Source of the DNA: Allorhizocola rhizosphaerae
Lineage (GTDB): Bacteria > Actinomycetota > Actinomycetes > Mycobacteriales > Micromonosporaceae
Assembly (NCBI RefSeq): GCF_003426775.1
Contig: NZ_QJUG01000052.1
Span: 1 to 42,865, forward strand
Direction: 5' to 3'
DNA: 42,865 nt
Shown: piece by piece, positions 25,482 to 33,634 of the stretch
Layout of the letters: each line of letters starts with the position of its first letter
How positions within the stretch are numbered: the stretch's first letter is position 1
The notes under the pieces: generated by a model
Seen by the model: the letters and a program-made list of their open reading frames with translations, nothing else
Told to the model about the DNA's origin: nothing
Databases searched by the model: none
Position numbers and translations under genes: made by a program

Positions 25482-27060
25482 GTATCCATTCAGGCCCGTG
25501 CCTGATCCAGATGTCTGATTCGGGTGGGGTGCGCCTGATTTCGGTTGTGTGTGGGTCGATGGAGTACGGGTTCCTATTGTTGGCCGTGTGTCCGATCCCG
25601 ACGACGGTCTGAGCCGCGAGGAGCTGCTTGCTGCTTTGGCCGAACGTGATGCGGTGATCGCCGTGTTGCTGGCCGAGATCGAGGCGCTCAAGCGACGGGT
25701 GGGGATGGACTCGTCGAACTCGTCCATGCCGCCCGGATCCGATGGGCCTGGGGCTCGGGCCAAGCGGGCCAAGCAGCGTGAGAAGAAACCGTCGCCACGG
25801 GCTCGTGGTGGGCAGGCCGGGCATGAGGGCCGTAATCTGCAACGGGTGGCCCATCCGGATCGGGTCGAAGTGGTTGCGCCGCAATGTTGTGATGGCTGCG
25901 GCGAGAGTCTGGCCGGCCGTGCCGGACGGGTCGTATCGACGGTTCAGGTGTTCGACACGCCGCCGGTCAAGCTGGAAGTGACCGAATATCAGATGATGGC
26001 CGTGCCGTGTGCCGGCTGCGGTCAGGTGACCCGCGCGGCCGCACCGGCTGGTGTGGCCGGGCCGTGCTGTTACGGGCCCAACGTGCGTGCGGCGACGGCA
26101 TTGCTGGCGTGCAACGGGCACATGAGCATCGAGCGGGCCGCCGACCTGATGGGGGTGCTGCTGGACGCCCCGGTGTCCACGGGGTTCACCGGCGGCCTGG
26201 TCGCCCGGCTGGCCGACGCGTTGACCGGCTTCGAGACCGTGCTCAAGGACGCGCTGCGGGCGGCACCGGTGATGCACCATGACGAGACCCCGGCCCGGGT
26301 CGCCGGTGATGACGATGACCGGCTGCTGTATGTGTATACGGCTCGTGCCGACAAGCTGGTGTGGTTCGGCGCGGCGGACAACCGCGGCCACGATGCCCTG
26401 GACGGCTTCGGGATTCTGCCCGGCTACCGGGGCACGCTGGTGCGTGACGATTATCCCGCGTATGCCAAGTACGACAAGGATTTGAAAGCTGTGCAGCTGT
26501 GCTGCGCGCATCTGTTGCGGTCGCTTCGTGGCATCGGCGAACTCGACACTGACCCGTACCGGGTGCAGCGAGGCTGGACCGAACCGGCCGCCGCGGCGCT
26601 GTCCGACGCCAGAGCGGCGGTGGCCAAAGCCAAAGCCGGCGGCGCGGTCAGCCTGGACCCCGAGCTGCTGACCGACCTGCGGGAGCGCTACGACAAGGCC
26701 GTGACCTGGGGCATCCTGACCAACCGGCACCGCGACTGGCCCTCCGGTCGCCATCCCGGCTACACCCTGGCAAAACGCTTACAGGACAAGGCAACCCAGG
26801 TCTGGCGGTTCACCGTCGACTTCGCCGTGCCCTTCACCAACAACCCCTGTGAGCAACCCCAACGCATGGTCAAGCTGCAGATGAAGATCGGCGGCTGCTG
26901 GCGCAGCGTGCGCACCGCCGCCCGCTACTGCCTCGTGCGTTCCTACCTGGCCACCGCCCGCAACCACGGCATCCACCCCCTCGACGCCATCCGCAACGCC
27001 CTGGCCGGCAACCCCTGGCTACCCCAAACCGCCTGATCAGTCACAGGCCTGAATGGATAC
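25482..27060 (+). mobile_element. IS66-type insertion sequence
   Basis: The ends are imperfect inverted repeats: GTATCCATTCAGGCC from 25482 and its complement ending at 27060, with 24 of 26 terminal bases matching. They enclose a single transposase gene. The IS66 accessory genes tnpA and tnpB are absent, as in single-gene IS66 relatives. The 8 bases outside each end do not match, so no target duplication is evident; the copy may be old or may have recombined. It separates the two propeller paralogues. Confidence 0.8.
25549..27036 (+). CDS. IS66-family transposase (TnpC)
   Basis: A 495-residue DDE transposase. In order: an N-terminal leucine-zipper-like helix (LLAALAERDAVIAVLLAEIE), the SSNSSMPPGSDGP motif typical of IS66, a basic segment with GGQAGHEGRNL, a zinc-finger region (CCDGCGESL and CAGCGQVT), the catalytic core with MHHDETPARV (first Asp) and VRDDYPAYAKYD (second Asp), and a C-terminal FTNNPCEQPQRMVKLQMKI carrying the Glu. 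Length and motif order are those of full-length TnpC, and it looks intact. The start codon is uncertain; GTG and ATG candidates cluster at 25546-25550. Confidence 0.92.
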   Translation: MWVDGVRVPIVGRVSDPDDGLSREELLAALAERDAVIAVLLAEIEALKRRVGMDSSNSSMPPGSDGPGARAKRAKQREKKPSPRARGGQAGHEGRNLQRVAHPDRVEVVAPQCCDGCGESLAGRAGRVVSTVQVFDTPPVKLEVTEYQMMAVPCAGCGQVTRAAAPAGVAGPCCYGPNVRAATALLACNGHMSIERAADLMGVLLDAPVSTGFTGGLVARLADALTGFETVLKDALRAAPVMHHDETPARVAGDDDDRLLYVYTARADKLVWFGAADNRGHDALDGFGILPGYRGTLVRDDYPAYAKYDKDLKAVQLCCAHLLRSLRGIGELDTDPYRVQRGWTEPAAAALSDARAAVAKAKAGGAVSLDPELLTDLRERYDKAVTWGILTNRHRDWPSGRHPGYTLAKRLQDKATQVWRFTVDFAVPFTNNPCEQPQRMVKLQMKIGGCWRSVRTAARYCLVRSYLATARNHGIHPLDAIRNALAGNPWLPQTA

Positions 27061-27631
27061 GTGGCACGGACTACAGCAGCCCGAAGACGGGTGAATCGTC
27101 TCCTGATTACGCTAATAGGCACGGAGCATCCTTTCTAATCTGCGTCGCTGAGTGCAAAAGGGAGAATGGGCCCTATCAAATATGCATGGTCTTAAATAAA
27201 CGTCAATGAAATGGTAAAGACAACTACACAGGAAACACGAGAACCGTGTCCCACCAAGAGGGACACGGTTCTAATGTCGACAGTATGGTGGCCCTGGCTT
27301 CTCATAGCCGGCGAGTTGAAGCCGATGTCGCCCGGCATGAGGCCGACGCCTGGGATGGCGAAGCTCGAGGAGCCGATCTCGAGGAGGCGCGCCAGCGAGT
27401 GCGCCGCCGGCCGGGACAGCCACCCCCGCGCCGCCAGTCGTCGGGTCGGCAACTCCACGCTGGGACACGTCCACGGCCTGTGTTGAGCGGCTGCGGCGAG
27501 CGATGGCGGCGCACGGATGGGGCAAAGCCTAAGGTGCCACGTATCCCGGTGGCTGATGACGGCGGGGAGGAGTTGCCAGGGGCGGCCGGAGGATTTGGGG
27601 GTGGGGTGGTGGAGGTGACTAACCGACTATG
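27061..27631. other. Intergenic region after the IS, one terminator
   Basis: Some 570 bases without a convincing gene. The first part is AT-rich, then comes the hairpin at 27240-27272, then GC-rich sequence that is open on both strands but lacks plausible protein composition or ribosome sites. It may hold a decayed gene fragment that I cannot identify. Confidence 0.4.
27240..27272. terminator. 13-bp perfect hairpin terminator
   Basis: AGAACCGTGTCCC (27240-27252) and GGGACACGGTTCT (27260-27272) pair perfectly around ACCAAGA. It is about 180 bases past the IS66 right end and could stop transcription of a gene interrupted or displaced by the IS, or shield the downstream paralogue. Confidence 0.55.
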
Positions 27632-27717
27632 TTGTGTCCTTGATTCGACAGCTGTCGGCCGGCTTTGGATCGGAGGGAGTTGACATAGTGGTTCGTCGAC
27701 GCGTAAGCGAGGAGCGA
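27632..27717 (+). promoter_or_regulatory. Conserved upstream block, copy 2
   Basis: Second copy of the control region: TTGTGTCCTTGATTCGACAG from 27632, then GAGTTGACATAGTG at 27677-27690 with the same 23-base gap, then GAGGAGCGA at 27709-27717. In this copy CGACAGCTGTCG forms a perfect 12-bp palindrome, which is degenerate in copy 1; it is a candidate operator. Confidence 0.55.
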
Positions 27718-27722
27718 GTATA

Positions 27723-28796
27723 TTGCGGAAACAAACGACGTTAGCGGTAGTAATCGCTGTCGGGCTGCTTGTCGCAGGTGCCGTGGTTTGGATTGTTCGC
27801 CCGTGGGAAAGTCCGCGCATATCGGCCACCTACGCCTACTTGACCGCAACTGAGATGACCGTCGTGTCTGGCACAGGCAAGACCACAATAACTGGACCCT
27901 TCTCGGCAAGTAAATCACTCGCTTGGAGTGGCGATGGCAAATTTGTTGCGACAATCGCTAACCCGGGGACAGAAGCGGCGACGCTCGTCGGCATGGAGAT
28001 TGAGGTAGGTTTGCAGCGCCGTGCGTCATGTCCGTTTTGCCAAACGGTCGTTGGTGGCCCAAATCAAGAATTCGCCGTTACCAACAACAAGCATCAGGTG
28101 TTGATGGCGAACCTGACAACCGCATCGACGCAAGTGGTGGCAACGTTACCTAAATTTGAACGAGTGCGTCTGCTCGCGCAAGCCGATGGTTGGGTGCTGG
28201 CTGCGGCTGTGAATCCGGAGGATGTATCTGCGTATGGTGGCCCTGAAACCGTATACGCTGTGCGCCTGGCAGACGGCCACGTCGAGGAACGTTCAGCTGA
28301 TAGCGACACTTCTTTAGAGGCCGCGGGAGCGGGAACGACGGTTTTTGGAGGTTCGTGGTTTGCTGTCGTCACGACCATTCATGCTGGGAGATGTCAAACA
28401 AGGCAAAATTTGGAGTTGCTAGAAGTTGGCTCCGCAAACCAGGTTACGGTCAAGCCTCCACAACCGAAGGATCTCCCTGAAGGTGGCAACTCGATTGTTT
28501 TCCCTGTGTGGGGCTCGGATGGCCATCTCTATGCAATCCATAATTCTTGCTCCTCTGACGACAAGCAGGTGGAGCCCTCCAAGCCGGCTCTTTGGCGTCT
28601 CGAAAAGGACCATTCGTGGACACAAATCAAGTCCGGTTCTTTTGAGGCCGCAGCCCCTCTCGATGGTAAAACGACCCTTGTCACGGTCAGGGATACGAAG
28701 ACAGCAACGATTCGACTCCAGTTGGAGCGGGATTCCGGTACCGAGACTGTAGCGGACAATATACGTACATTTGCTGTACGCCCAGCCGATCACTAG
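27723..28796 (+). CDS. Membrane-anchored propeller-like protein, copy 2
   Basis: A 357-residue paralogue of the 24237 protein, starting with TTG at 27723 (GAGGAGCGA upstream). One membrane helix (LAVVIAVGLLVAGAVVWIV) precedes an outside domain with matching blocks: YAYLTATEMTVVSG, SLAWSGDGKFVATIAN, a CPFC motif near residue 100, GRCQ near 222 and VWGSDGHLYAI. Similarity to copy 1 is clear in order and motif but low in identity, so the duplication is old. It is convergent with the 28793 gene, overlapping at the stops by four bases. No enzyme motif is seen. Confidence 0.6.
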   Translation: MRKQTTLAVVIAVGLLVAGAVVWIVRPWESPRISATYAYLTATEMTVVSGTGKTTITGPFSASKSLAWSGDGKFVATIANPGTEAATLVGMEIEVGLQRRASCPFCQTVVGGPNQEFAVTNNKHQVLMANLTTASTQVVATLPKFERVRLLAQADGWVLAAAVNPEDVSAYGGPETVYAVRLADGHVEERSADSDTSLEAAGAGTTVFGGSWFAVVTTIHAGRCQTRQNLELLEVGSANQVTVKPPQPKDLPEGGNSIVFPVWGSDGHLYAIHNSCSSDDKQVEPSKPALWRLEKDHSWTQIKSGSFEAAAPLDGKTTLVTVRDTKTATIRLQLERDSGTETVADNIRTFAVRPADH

Positions 28797-30238
28797 TGTG
28801 TTCGGCCCTTCAAATTCTCCCAGGCAAACGGTTCGTGGTTAAATATGAAAGATGACTCATACTGCTCTACGATGGCGGTGCTTCGCAGTGGCTTGCCTCT
28901 CGGCAGGTCAGCTTCAATGCTGATTTCTTTGTCACCTATGACAGTGTCAATAACCACTTTCCACTCCACCGTATAACGCTTGGTCTGTCCATATAAGTCG
29001 ACTGGGTAGGTCTCGCCATCAGCGACACTTGCAATTTTTCTATCGAAGAACGGTCCTTTAACTTGACCTGCGTTCGCATCGTATTCGAGTGCTTCCGCTC
29101 CACCGGGTGGATCTAGGTTCAACGCGGCGCTCTTGACATCCACATCACCTTGCGTCGGCAAGAACAGGTAGCCTCCAGTTAAAGGCGCCGATTGTGAAAC
29201 GATCTTTGATCGGATTGCGGTCACCACCACTGGACGCTTGCATTGCCCAATAAGTATAAGCCTGTGACGACCGTCGGCACCTTCCACAATTAGATCATAA
29301 GGTGCGAGCAGTTGGTCAATATCCACATTCCCGCCTGGGGCGTTTAGCTGCTCTAATAGGCTGTCTGGCAATTTTCCTGCTGTTATCCATCTGATCGGCG
29401 GAAAGTCAACCTCAACGATGCGGGCCGTCAAGGGTGCGCCGCTGTGACCGCAAGCCTCTATCAAAGTATTGGTGTCGGTCGTACCAAGCGACGACTTTAG
29501 AGTAATGAAGCTGGCAAGGCCGATGGCCATAACCAGAAGCGCAATACCGCTGTAGACCGCCAACCTGGTCCTTTTCGAACCAAAACCATTGGAGGGCCGG
29601 TGTTCGGGTTCTTGCTGCCAAGTCTCAGATGAAGGAGGGTTATCAGCTCCTGCGACGGCTAGCGTCGGCTCCGCCGCGGCTATTGACGTTTTAGTCGTGT
29701 CGGTGTCCTGCTGGTCGGAAATCGCAGTTGCAGTTGCCGATATCGTCGGCAATGATAGTTCTTCAGCTTGAACGTTGAGCGATGCCAAGCCGTCGGCGAG
29801 CAAAGAGAAGGCGTCGGCCACCCTCCTTTTGAAGGTCCCTTCGCTTGTGGGGGCGAGAGCGTCAGCCACAACTTGCCGATACCTGGAATAGGCTTTGCGC
29901 GTGCCTACCTTGCTTGCCTTGTCGATATTCTCGAAACCGAAGAGTGTCGCAGCAATCTCCTGCCATGACATCTCGAAGTCCTCACCCGGACGTTCCGGGC
30001 CTTTATCTCGCGGCAGCGATTGAATAGCGCGACGAATCATTTCAGTGAGCGCTGTATTGTAGTGACCTTTTGCCCACCAAAAAGGCTCAAGCTCATGAGC
30101 CGCTTCAGCTAAGATCGGGAACTTCTTCTGGTCTTCGCCGCCTGGATGACGAAAAACGTTGACCAGAGGTGCCTCGGCCACATCGACCAGCGCCTCTCTT
30201 AGCTCGCTACGACGCTTCGGCTCTCTCCACAGGCTCAT
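28793..30238 (-). CDS. Single-pass membrane protein, unknown function
   Basis: A 481-residue protein. The N-terminal about 150 residues are cytoplasmic and helical, with MSWQEIAATLFGFENID and KAYSRYRQVVADAL segments that read like a small conserved actinobacterial module. A low-complexity Ala/Thr/Glu linker follows, then one membrane helix (LAVYSGIALLVMAIGLASFI, about 228-247) and an outside domain of about 230 residues rich in beta strands. An N-terminal regulatory part with a C-terminal outside sensor would fit a signalling protein, but no DNA-binding motif is certain. It is downstream of the 30266-30781 gene by 27 bases, so they form an operon. GC content is lower than in neighbours. Confidence 0.55.
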   Translation of the reverse strand: MSLWREPKRRSELREALVDVAEAPLVNVFRHPGGEDQKKFPILAEAAHELEPFWWAKGHYNTALTEMIRRAIQSLPRDKGPERPGEDFEMSWQEIAATLFGFENIDKASKVGTRKAYSRYRQVVADALAPTSEGTFKRRVADAFSLLADGLASLNVQAEELSLPTISATATAISDQQDTDTTKTSIAAAEPTLAVAGADNPPSSETWQQEPEHRPSNGFGSKRTRLAVYSGIALLVMAIGLASFITLKSSLGTTDTNTLIEACGHSGAPLTARIVEVDFPPIRWITAGKLPDSLLEQLNAPGGNVDIDQLLAPYDLIVEGADGRHRLILIGQCKRPVVVTAIRSKIVSQSAPLTGGYLFLPTQGDVDVKSAALNLDPPGGAEALEYDANAGQVKGPFFDRKIASVADGETYPVDLYGQTKRYTVEWKVVIDTVIGDKEISIEADLPRGKPLRSTAIVEQYESSFIFNHEPFAWENLKGRTH

Positions 30239-30265
30239 ACCGCTATGATGCCGGAAGCTTTGGAT

Positions 30266-30781
30266 CTATCCCTCGGGCCAGTACTCGGTCCAGCGCCGTT
30301 CGAGATCGGCGGCTTGGTCATGACGCCCGGCCTGGCGAAGGACATCTATCAAGCCGTCTATCCATCCGGTTGCCCCATCCCCGTCACCGTCTCGCTTCTG
30401 AAGTTCGTGGACGACAAACAGCAGTTCCCGGGCGAGCTCGTAGTCGATCAGCCCGAGCGGGATAGCGGCAGCTAGCACGATATTTCGCTCGTATGGATTG
30501 TCGCTGTATGCCAACTGCGTAAGGAGCTCCTCGCCTCGTTGGGGGTTTTCGGCAGTCATTTGGGCGATGTCGGCGCCGAGGTGCTCAAGCAGATAGGCAA
30601 TCTTGTTCTCTTCGTCTTTCTTGGAATTGCCCCCCTCTTGATGTGTTCGCTCATGCTCCCTGTCAAGCGCTCGCCCGAGCAGGACGATTTGCTCGTCGTC
30701 CATCGAACCAACATTGAACTTTCCCGCCTCTGGATATGGCGGACGCTCACGCCTTTCTGCCTGTGGACTTTCTTGTTCCAT
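30266..30781 (-). CDS. Hypothetical cytoplasmic helical protein
   Basis: A 171-residue protein with no signal or membrane helix. An acidic N-terminus (MEQESPQAERRERPPYPEAG) is followed by helices such as QIVLLGRALDREHERTHQEG and NIVLAAAIPLGLIDYELARE, which resemble TPR- or HEAT-like helical pairs. It may be a soluble partner of the membrane protein encoded next. Its start at 30781 faces the divergent small membrane protein at 31020 across 240 bases. Not recognised as a known family. Confidence 0.5.
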   Translation of the reverse strand: MEQESPQAERRERPPYPEAGKFNVGSMDDEQIVLLGRALDREHERTHQEGGNSKKDEENKIAYLLEHLGADIAQMTAENPQRGEELLTQLAYSDNPYERNIVLAAAIPLGLIDYELARELLFVVHELQKRDGDGDGATGWIDGLIDVLRQAGRHDQAADLERRWTEYWPEG

Positions 30782-30854
30782 TCTTGATTACAGTTAACAT
30801 CCATTTGATCTTGAAGTCAAGGAAAGCAACGTCACGTGAGCCATTGAGCTCGTA

Positions 30855-30882
30855 GTGAGCCTGTACTGAGGTACGGGCTCAC
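30855..30882. repeat. Hairpin in divergent intergenic region
   Basis: GTGAGCCTGTAC pairs with GTACGGGCTCAC (one T-G wobble) around TGAG. It is midway between two divergent genes, so it could be an operator as well as a stop for antisense transcription. The rest of 30782-31019 shows no gene. Confidence 0.4.
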
Positions 30883-31019
30883 GAGATTGAGCTGCTAAAA
30901 CCTTTCGGGCTCAGGCACCCTTCGGGCATTTTTGCTACGTGCCGGCGAGCAATGGCTCGAATCGGTCGTCTGTTGACAACTGCAAACCGGACTCCCATGT
31001 CCTGAAAGGAAGGCTGTAT

Positions 31020-31190
31020 ATGCCTTACCACCACTTCGCTTTGGCAAGCGAAGCCATCGACAACCTGGCGATTACATGGATCGTCCTTATCGCCCTCGGC
31101 CTCATTGCCCTGGCCTTCATCTTCGGCCGCATTTGGCAATGGTTTAAAGACGCCCGAAGCGCAATGGGCGCCCGGCGTAATCGCCGCTAA
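31020..31190 (+). CDS. Small single-pass membrane protein
   Basis: A 56-residue protein beginning MPYHHFALASEAIDNLAITW, with one membrane helix (WIVLIALGLIALAFIFGRIW) and a basic C-terminal tail. AAGGAAGG lies upstream of the ATG at 31020. It is the first gene of the plus-strand transfer module, and small membrane proteins of this kind are common in actinomycete conjugative elements. A specific role cannot be assigned. Confidence 0.6.
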   Translation: MPYHHFALASEAIDNLAITWIVLIALGLIALAFIFGRIWQWFKDARSAMGARRNRR

Positions 31191-31208
31191 CGCGGATCCA
31201 ATCACGGG

Positions 31209-31234
31209 CGTGGGCGGGTAACAGCCCGCCCACG
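31209..31234 (+). terminator. 10-bp hairpin between small genes
   Basis: CGTGGGCGGG and CCCGCCCACG pair perfectly around TAACAG, between the 56-residue membrane protein and the next gene. With no strong T-run it may attenuate rather than end the transcript. Confidence 0.45.
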
Positions 31235-31265
31235 TTCAAAGAATTCACTTTGCAAAGGAGATCTC

Positions 31266-31559
31266 GTGTCATCATCAAACGAACTCGTCCGCCGCGCCGC
31301 TCAGCGTTACCCAATGCTGCCATTGGATCGGCGTATGCGCGGAAAGCTGCTCGAACTGTTTCGGGAGACCGGTATGGCGTCGGCAAAGATCGACTCCCTT
31401 GAACACACGGAAATCAGATGCATGGAAAGCATCTCCGATGTCATCGACTACGCCCGGGACCTGGCCGGAAACGACCCGGTCAAGGCCGAGCTGCTCATCC
31501 AGCGCATCCGCAACTACTCCCGTCGTCTCGATCGGGCCCAGGGGATTTTCGGTGGTTAG
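31266..31559 (+). CDS. Small helical hypothetical protein
   Basis: A 97-residue soluble helical protein starting with GTG at 31266 after AAAGGAGATCTC. Segments include RYPMLPLDRRMRGKLLELF and VIDYARDLAGNDPVKAELLI. No motif recognised. It overlaps the next gene by eight bases, which places it in the transfer operon. Confidence 0.6.
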   Translation: MSSSNELVRRAAQRYPMLPLDRRMRGKLLELFRETGMASAKIDSLEHTEIRCMESISDVIDYARDLAGNDPVKAELLIQRIRNYSRRLDRAQGIFGG

Positions 31560-31902
31560 GACGGTCGTGACGATTGTCATCGTCCTCTTCGGAAGCTACG
31601 TGCTCGGTGTGACCGCCTGGATCGTCCTCAGCGTGTTGTGGGAGGAGTACGGCCAAGCCATCAAGGCTCGCTGGCCGAGATGGGCGATCGTGCTCTTCCC
31701 CATGGTGTTCACGGTGTACGTCGCCGTGCTCAAGGCCGTCGCCATGCGCCAGCTGCGGCGCGATGCCGAGCAGTACGACGCCGCCCATCCGGTTCGCCCA
31801 GGGCGGGCAACGCTGTGGCCTCGGCCTGGAACGGCTGCTACTGGCCGTGCCAGCGTGCCAACTGGCCGGATCATCGACGGTGAGTGGAGCGAACGCCGGT
31901 GA
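31552..31902 (+). CDS. Small two-helix membrane protein
   Basis: A 116-residue protein from the GTG at 31552 (GGGGA upstream), overlapping the previous stop. Two hydrophobic helices (VTIVIVLFGSYVLGVTAWIV and WAIVLFPMVFTVYVAVLKAV) precede a polar tail ending DGEWSERR. Such proteins may be structural parts of a DNA-transfer apparatus; this is inference from position. Confidence 0.6.
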   Translation: MVRTVVTIVIVLFGSYVLGVTAWIVLSVLWEEYGQAIKARWPRWAIVLFPMVFTVYVAVLKAVAMRQLRRDAEQYDAAHPVRPGRATLWPRPGTAATGRASVPTGRIIDGEWSERR

Positions 31903-32105
31903 TCGACCTCCCGCTCATGCCCAAGCCCAAGCGCCGCTTGCGCAAAGGCTTCGGGTGCCTGGCCGTCATGGCGTTCATGCCCATGGCCTTCGGCTGCCTG
32001 AACATCCTGGCGAACAAGCTCGGGCCGTGGGGCGTGGCGGTGGTTTTCAGCCTGCTGGTCCTCACGGCCGGCGCATATATCTGGCTGGCACGCCAGCGGG
32101 CCTAA
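31899..32105 (+). CDS. Small membrane protein
   Basis: A 68-residue protein starting with the GTG at 31899, which overlaps the previous stop as GTGA; GTGGAGCG is upstream. A basic segment (KPKRRLRKGF) precedes two hydrophobic helices (CLAVMAFMPMAFGCLNILA and VAVVFSLLVLTAGAYIWLA). Coupled translation supports it as real. Function unknown. Confidence 0.55.
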   Translation: MIDLPLMPKPKRRLRKGFGCLAVMAFMPMAFGCLNILANKLGPWGVAVVFSLLVLTAGAYIWLARQRA

Positions 32106-32173
32106 AGCCGCTCGAGCACCAGCCGTCGAGAAGAACCAAACCAATTCAACCAACGAAAGGGGTCACGAATGAA

Positions 32174-32383
32174 GTGCCAAGGAAGCCACACCGCAAGATC
32201 GTCGGTCGGCTGAACGACCGCTTGCAGCAGGAGCGCGAAGATTCGCTGCGCGAACTGCAGGAAGCCATCCACCGCGAACAGGACGAGCGCCGCCAGCCGG
32301 ACGAAGAGGACTACTTCGACGCCCTGGATGGGCTCGACGACGAGGATCACCCGGGGCAGGACGACGACCCGTATGCCCAGTGA
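32174..32383 (+). CDS. Small acidic coiled-coil protein
   Basis: A 69-residue protein from the GTG at 32174: a basic start (MPRKPHRKIVGRLNDRLQQE) then a long charged helix and a very acidic tail (EEDYFDALDGLDDEDHPGQD). AAGGGG lies 11 bases upstream. It overlaps the CAP-domain gene by 11 bases. Not recognised. Confidence 0.5.
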   Translation: MPRKPHRKIVGRLNDRLQQEREDSLRELQEAIHREQDERRQPDEEDYFDALDGLDDEDHPGQDDDPYAQ

Positions 32384-32810
32384 TCCCCACCGCTCACCGG
32401 ATTGGGAAGGCCGGGCACTGGAGATCGTCATGGGGTCCGGCGCCAACCCACGTCGGCTGCTGTATCTGGTAAACCGGGCCAGGCAGGCCGCCGGGCTGCG
32501 CCCATTGGCGTGGTCCGAGCGGCTGGCCCTGGCCGCTGAACGTCACGCCCGCGACATGCTGGAGCGCAACTTCTACTCCCATTGGGCTCCCGAAGGACTG
32601 TCCCCTTCCGACCGGGCCTTGGCCGCGGGCTATCCGTGGGGCTGCGGCGAGAACATCGCGTGGAACCTCCGCACTGTCGGGGAGGTACACCAAGCCTGGA
32701 TGGCCAGCGAGGGCCACCGTGCCAACATTCTCAACCCTCGTTACGTGGTGCTCGGATGCGGCCACGCGGGCGGCTACTGGGTCGAGAACTTCGGGTGTTC
32801 GCCGAAGTGA
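32373..32810 (+). CDS. CAP-domain (SCP/PR-1-like) protein
   Basis: A 145-residue protein consisting of one CAP domain: LLYLVNRARQAAGLRPLAWS, ALAAERHARDMLERNFYSHW with the conserved His, SDRALAAGYPWGCGENIAWN, and the closing HRANILNPRYVVLGCG. Bacterial CAP proteins are usually exported, but this one begins MPSDPHRSPDWEGRALEIVM, with no signal peptide or membrane helix, so it is either cytoplasmic or exported by another route. The start is fixed by the overlap with the preceding gene. It is an uncommon cargo in the middle of a transfer operon. Confidence 0.8.
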   Translation: MPSDPHRSPDWEGRALEIVMGSGANPRRLLYLVNRARQAAGLRPLAWSERLALAAERHARDMLERNFYSHWAPEGLSPSDRALAAGYPWGCGENIAWNLRTVGEVHQAWMASEGHRANILNPRYVVLGCGHAGGYWVENFGCSPK

Positions 32811-33634
32811 CTGTCCAAGATGCTGCTGCGGCGAGCCCGGCCGCTCCCCGGCTGGCGGAGGCAACCAGTAAGCCGCTGCGCGATATCTGGGTGAGCCTTG
32901 GCCTGAGCGTGGCGGCGTTGTCGGCGGCCTTCAGCTCGTTCGACGGCTTGAAGAACATCGCGGAGGCAGCTGGCTGGTCGCCGTACATGGCGCCGTTGTT
33001 CGCGCTGTCCATCGACGCCTATGCCTTGACGGCTATCCGGGTCTGGCTGACCCGTGGAGCCTCACCGCGAGCCGCGGCCTTTGCGCGGAGGAACGCGGCC
33101 GGCGCGGTGGCGTTGTCGCTGCTGGGCAACGCCGCCTGGCACCTCATCGACGCCGGGCTGTTGGCGGTCACTTGGCCGGTGGTGCTGGGCGTCGGCTCGG
33201 TACCGCCGGTAATCTTGGGGCTTGTCACCCACTTGGCGATGCTCCGCAAGCAGACGGATGACCTTTCAGCACCAGATGTCACGAGGCGGGCCGTAGATAA
33301 AGGGGACGTTCTGAGGCCGTCCCCGGGCCGACCCCAGGCGACAGCCGGGGATGACAGCCGGCCTGCTCCGGTGGCAGCCGACGACATTGGCAGAGACCGG
33401 CCAAGCAAGTCAGCAGCTGCGCGCGTACCGCGCCGCAGCAGCGCCAAAGCGGTTCGCCGCTTGCGCAGCGAAGACGAGCTGCTGCTCCTGGCCCGCGAGG
33501 CCGACGCCGCCTACCGCGAGCGGTACGGACGGGGCATTACAAGAGATGCGCTGCGCTCGGCCCTCAAGGTCGGCGGTTCGTCTGCCAGCCAAGTACTCGC
33601 GCGCCTAAAGGCGGAGCAAGGTGCTCATGGCTAA
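32807..33634 (+). CDS. DUF2637/SpdB-like transfer protein with HTH
   Basis: A 275-residue protein starting with the GTG at 32807, overlapping the previous stop as GTGA. Three to four membrane helices lie between residues about 25 and 155, with the family-like SSFDGLKNIAEAAGW loop, LFALSIDAYALTAIRVWL and AWHLIDAGLL. A Pro/Arg linker leads to a C-terminal HTH-like segment (YGRGITRDALRSALKVGGSS). DUF2637 proteins accompany actinomycete plasmid spread and transfer genes. The 3246-4742 protein has the same plan of membrane helices plus C-terminal HTH. Confidence 0.75.
   Translation: MTVQDAAAASPAAPRLAEATSKPLRDIWVSLGLSVAALSAAFSSFDGLKNIAEAAGWSPYMAPLFALSIDAYALTAIRVWLTRGASPRAAAFARRNAAGAVALSLLGNAAWHLIDAGLLAVTWPVVLGVGSVPPVILGLVTHLAMLRKQTDDLSAPDVTRRAVDKGDVLRPSPGRPQATAGDDSRPAPVAADDIGRDRPSKSAAARVPRRSSAKAVRRLRSEDELLLLAREADAAYRERYGRGITRDALRSALKVGGSSASQVLARLKAEQGAHG

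Noticed and set aside
25390-26754. 454-codon minus-strand frame opposite the IS66 transposase
   Set aside because: Composition is typical of an antisense shadow, and the transposase has all DDE motifs.
27283-27683. Plus-strand 145-codon frame between IS66 and the second propeller gene
   Set aside because: No ribosome site, low-complexity composition, and it runs across the conserved control block.
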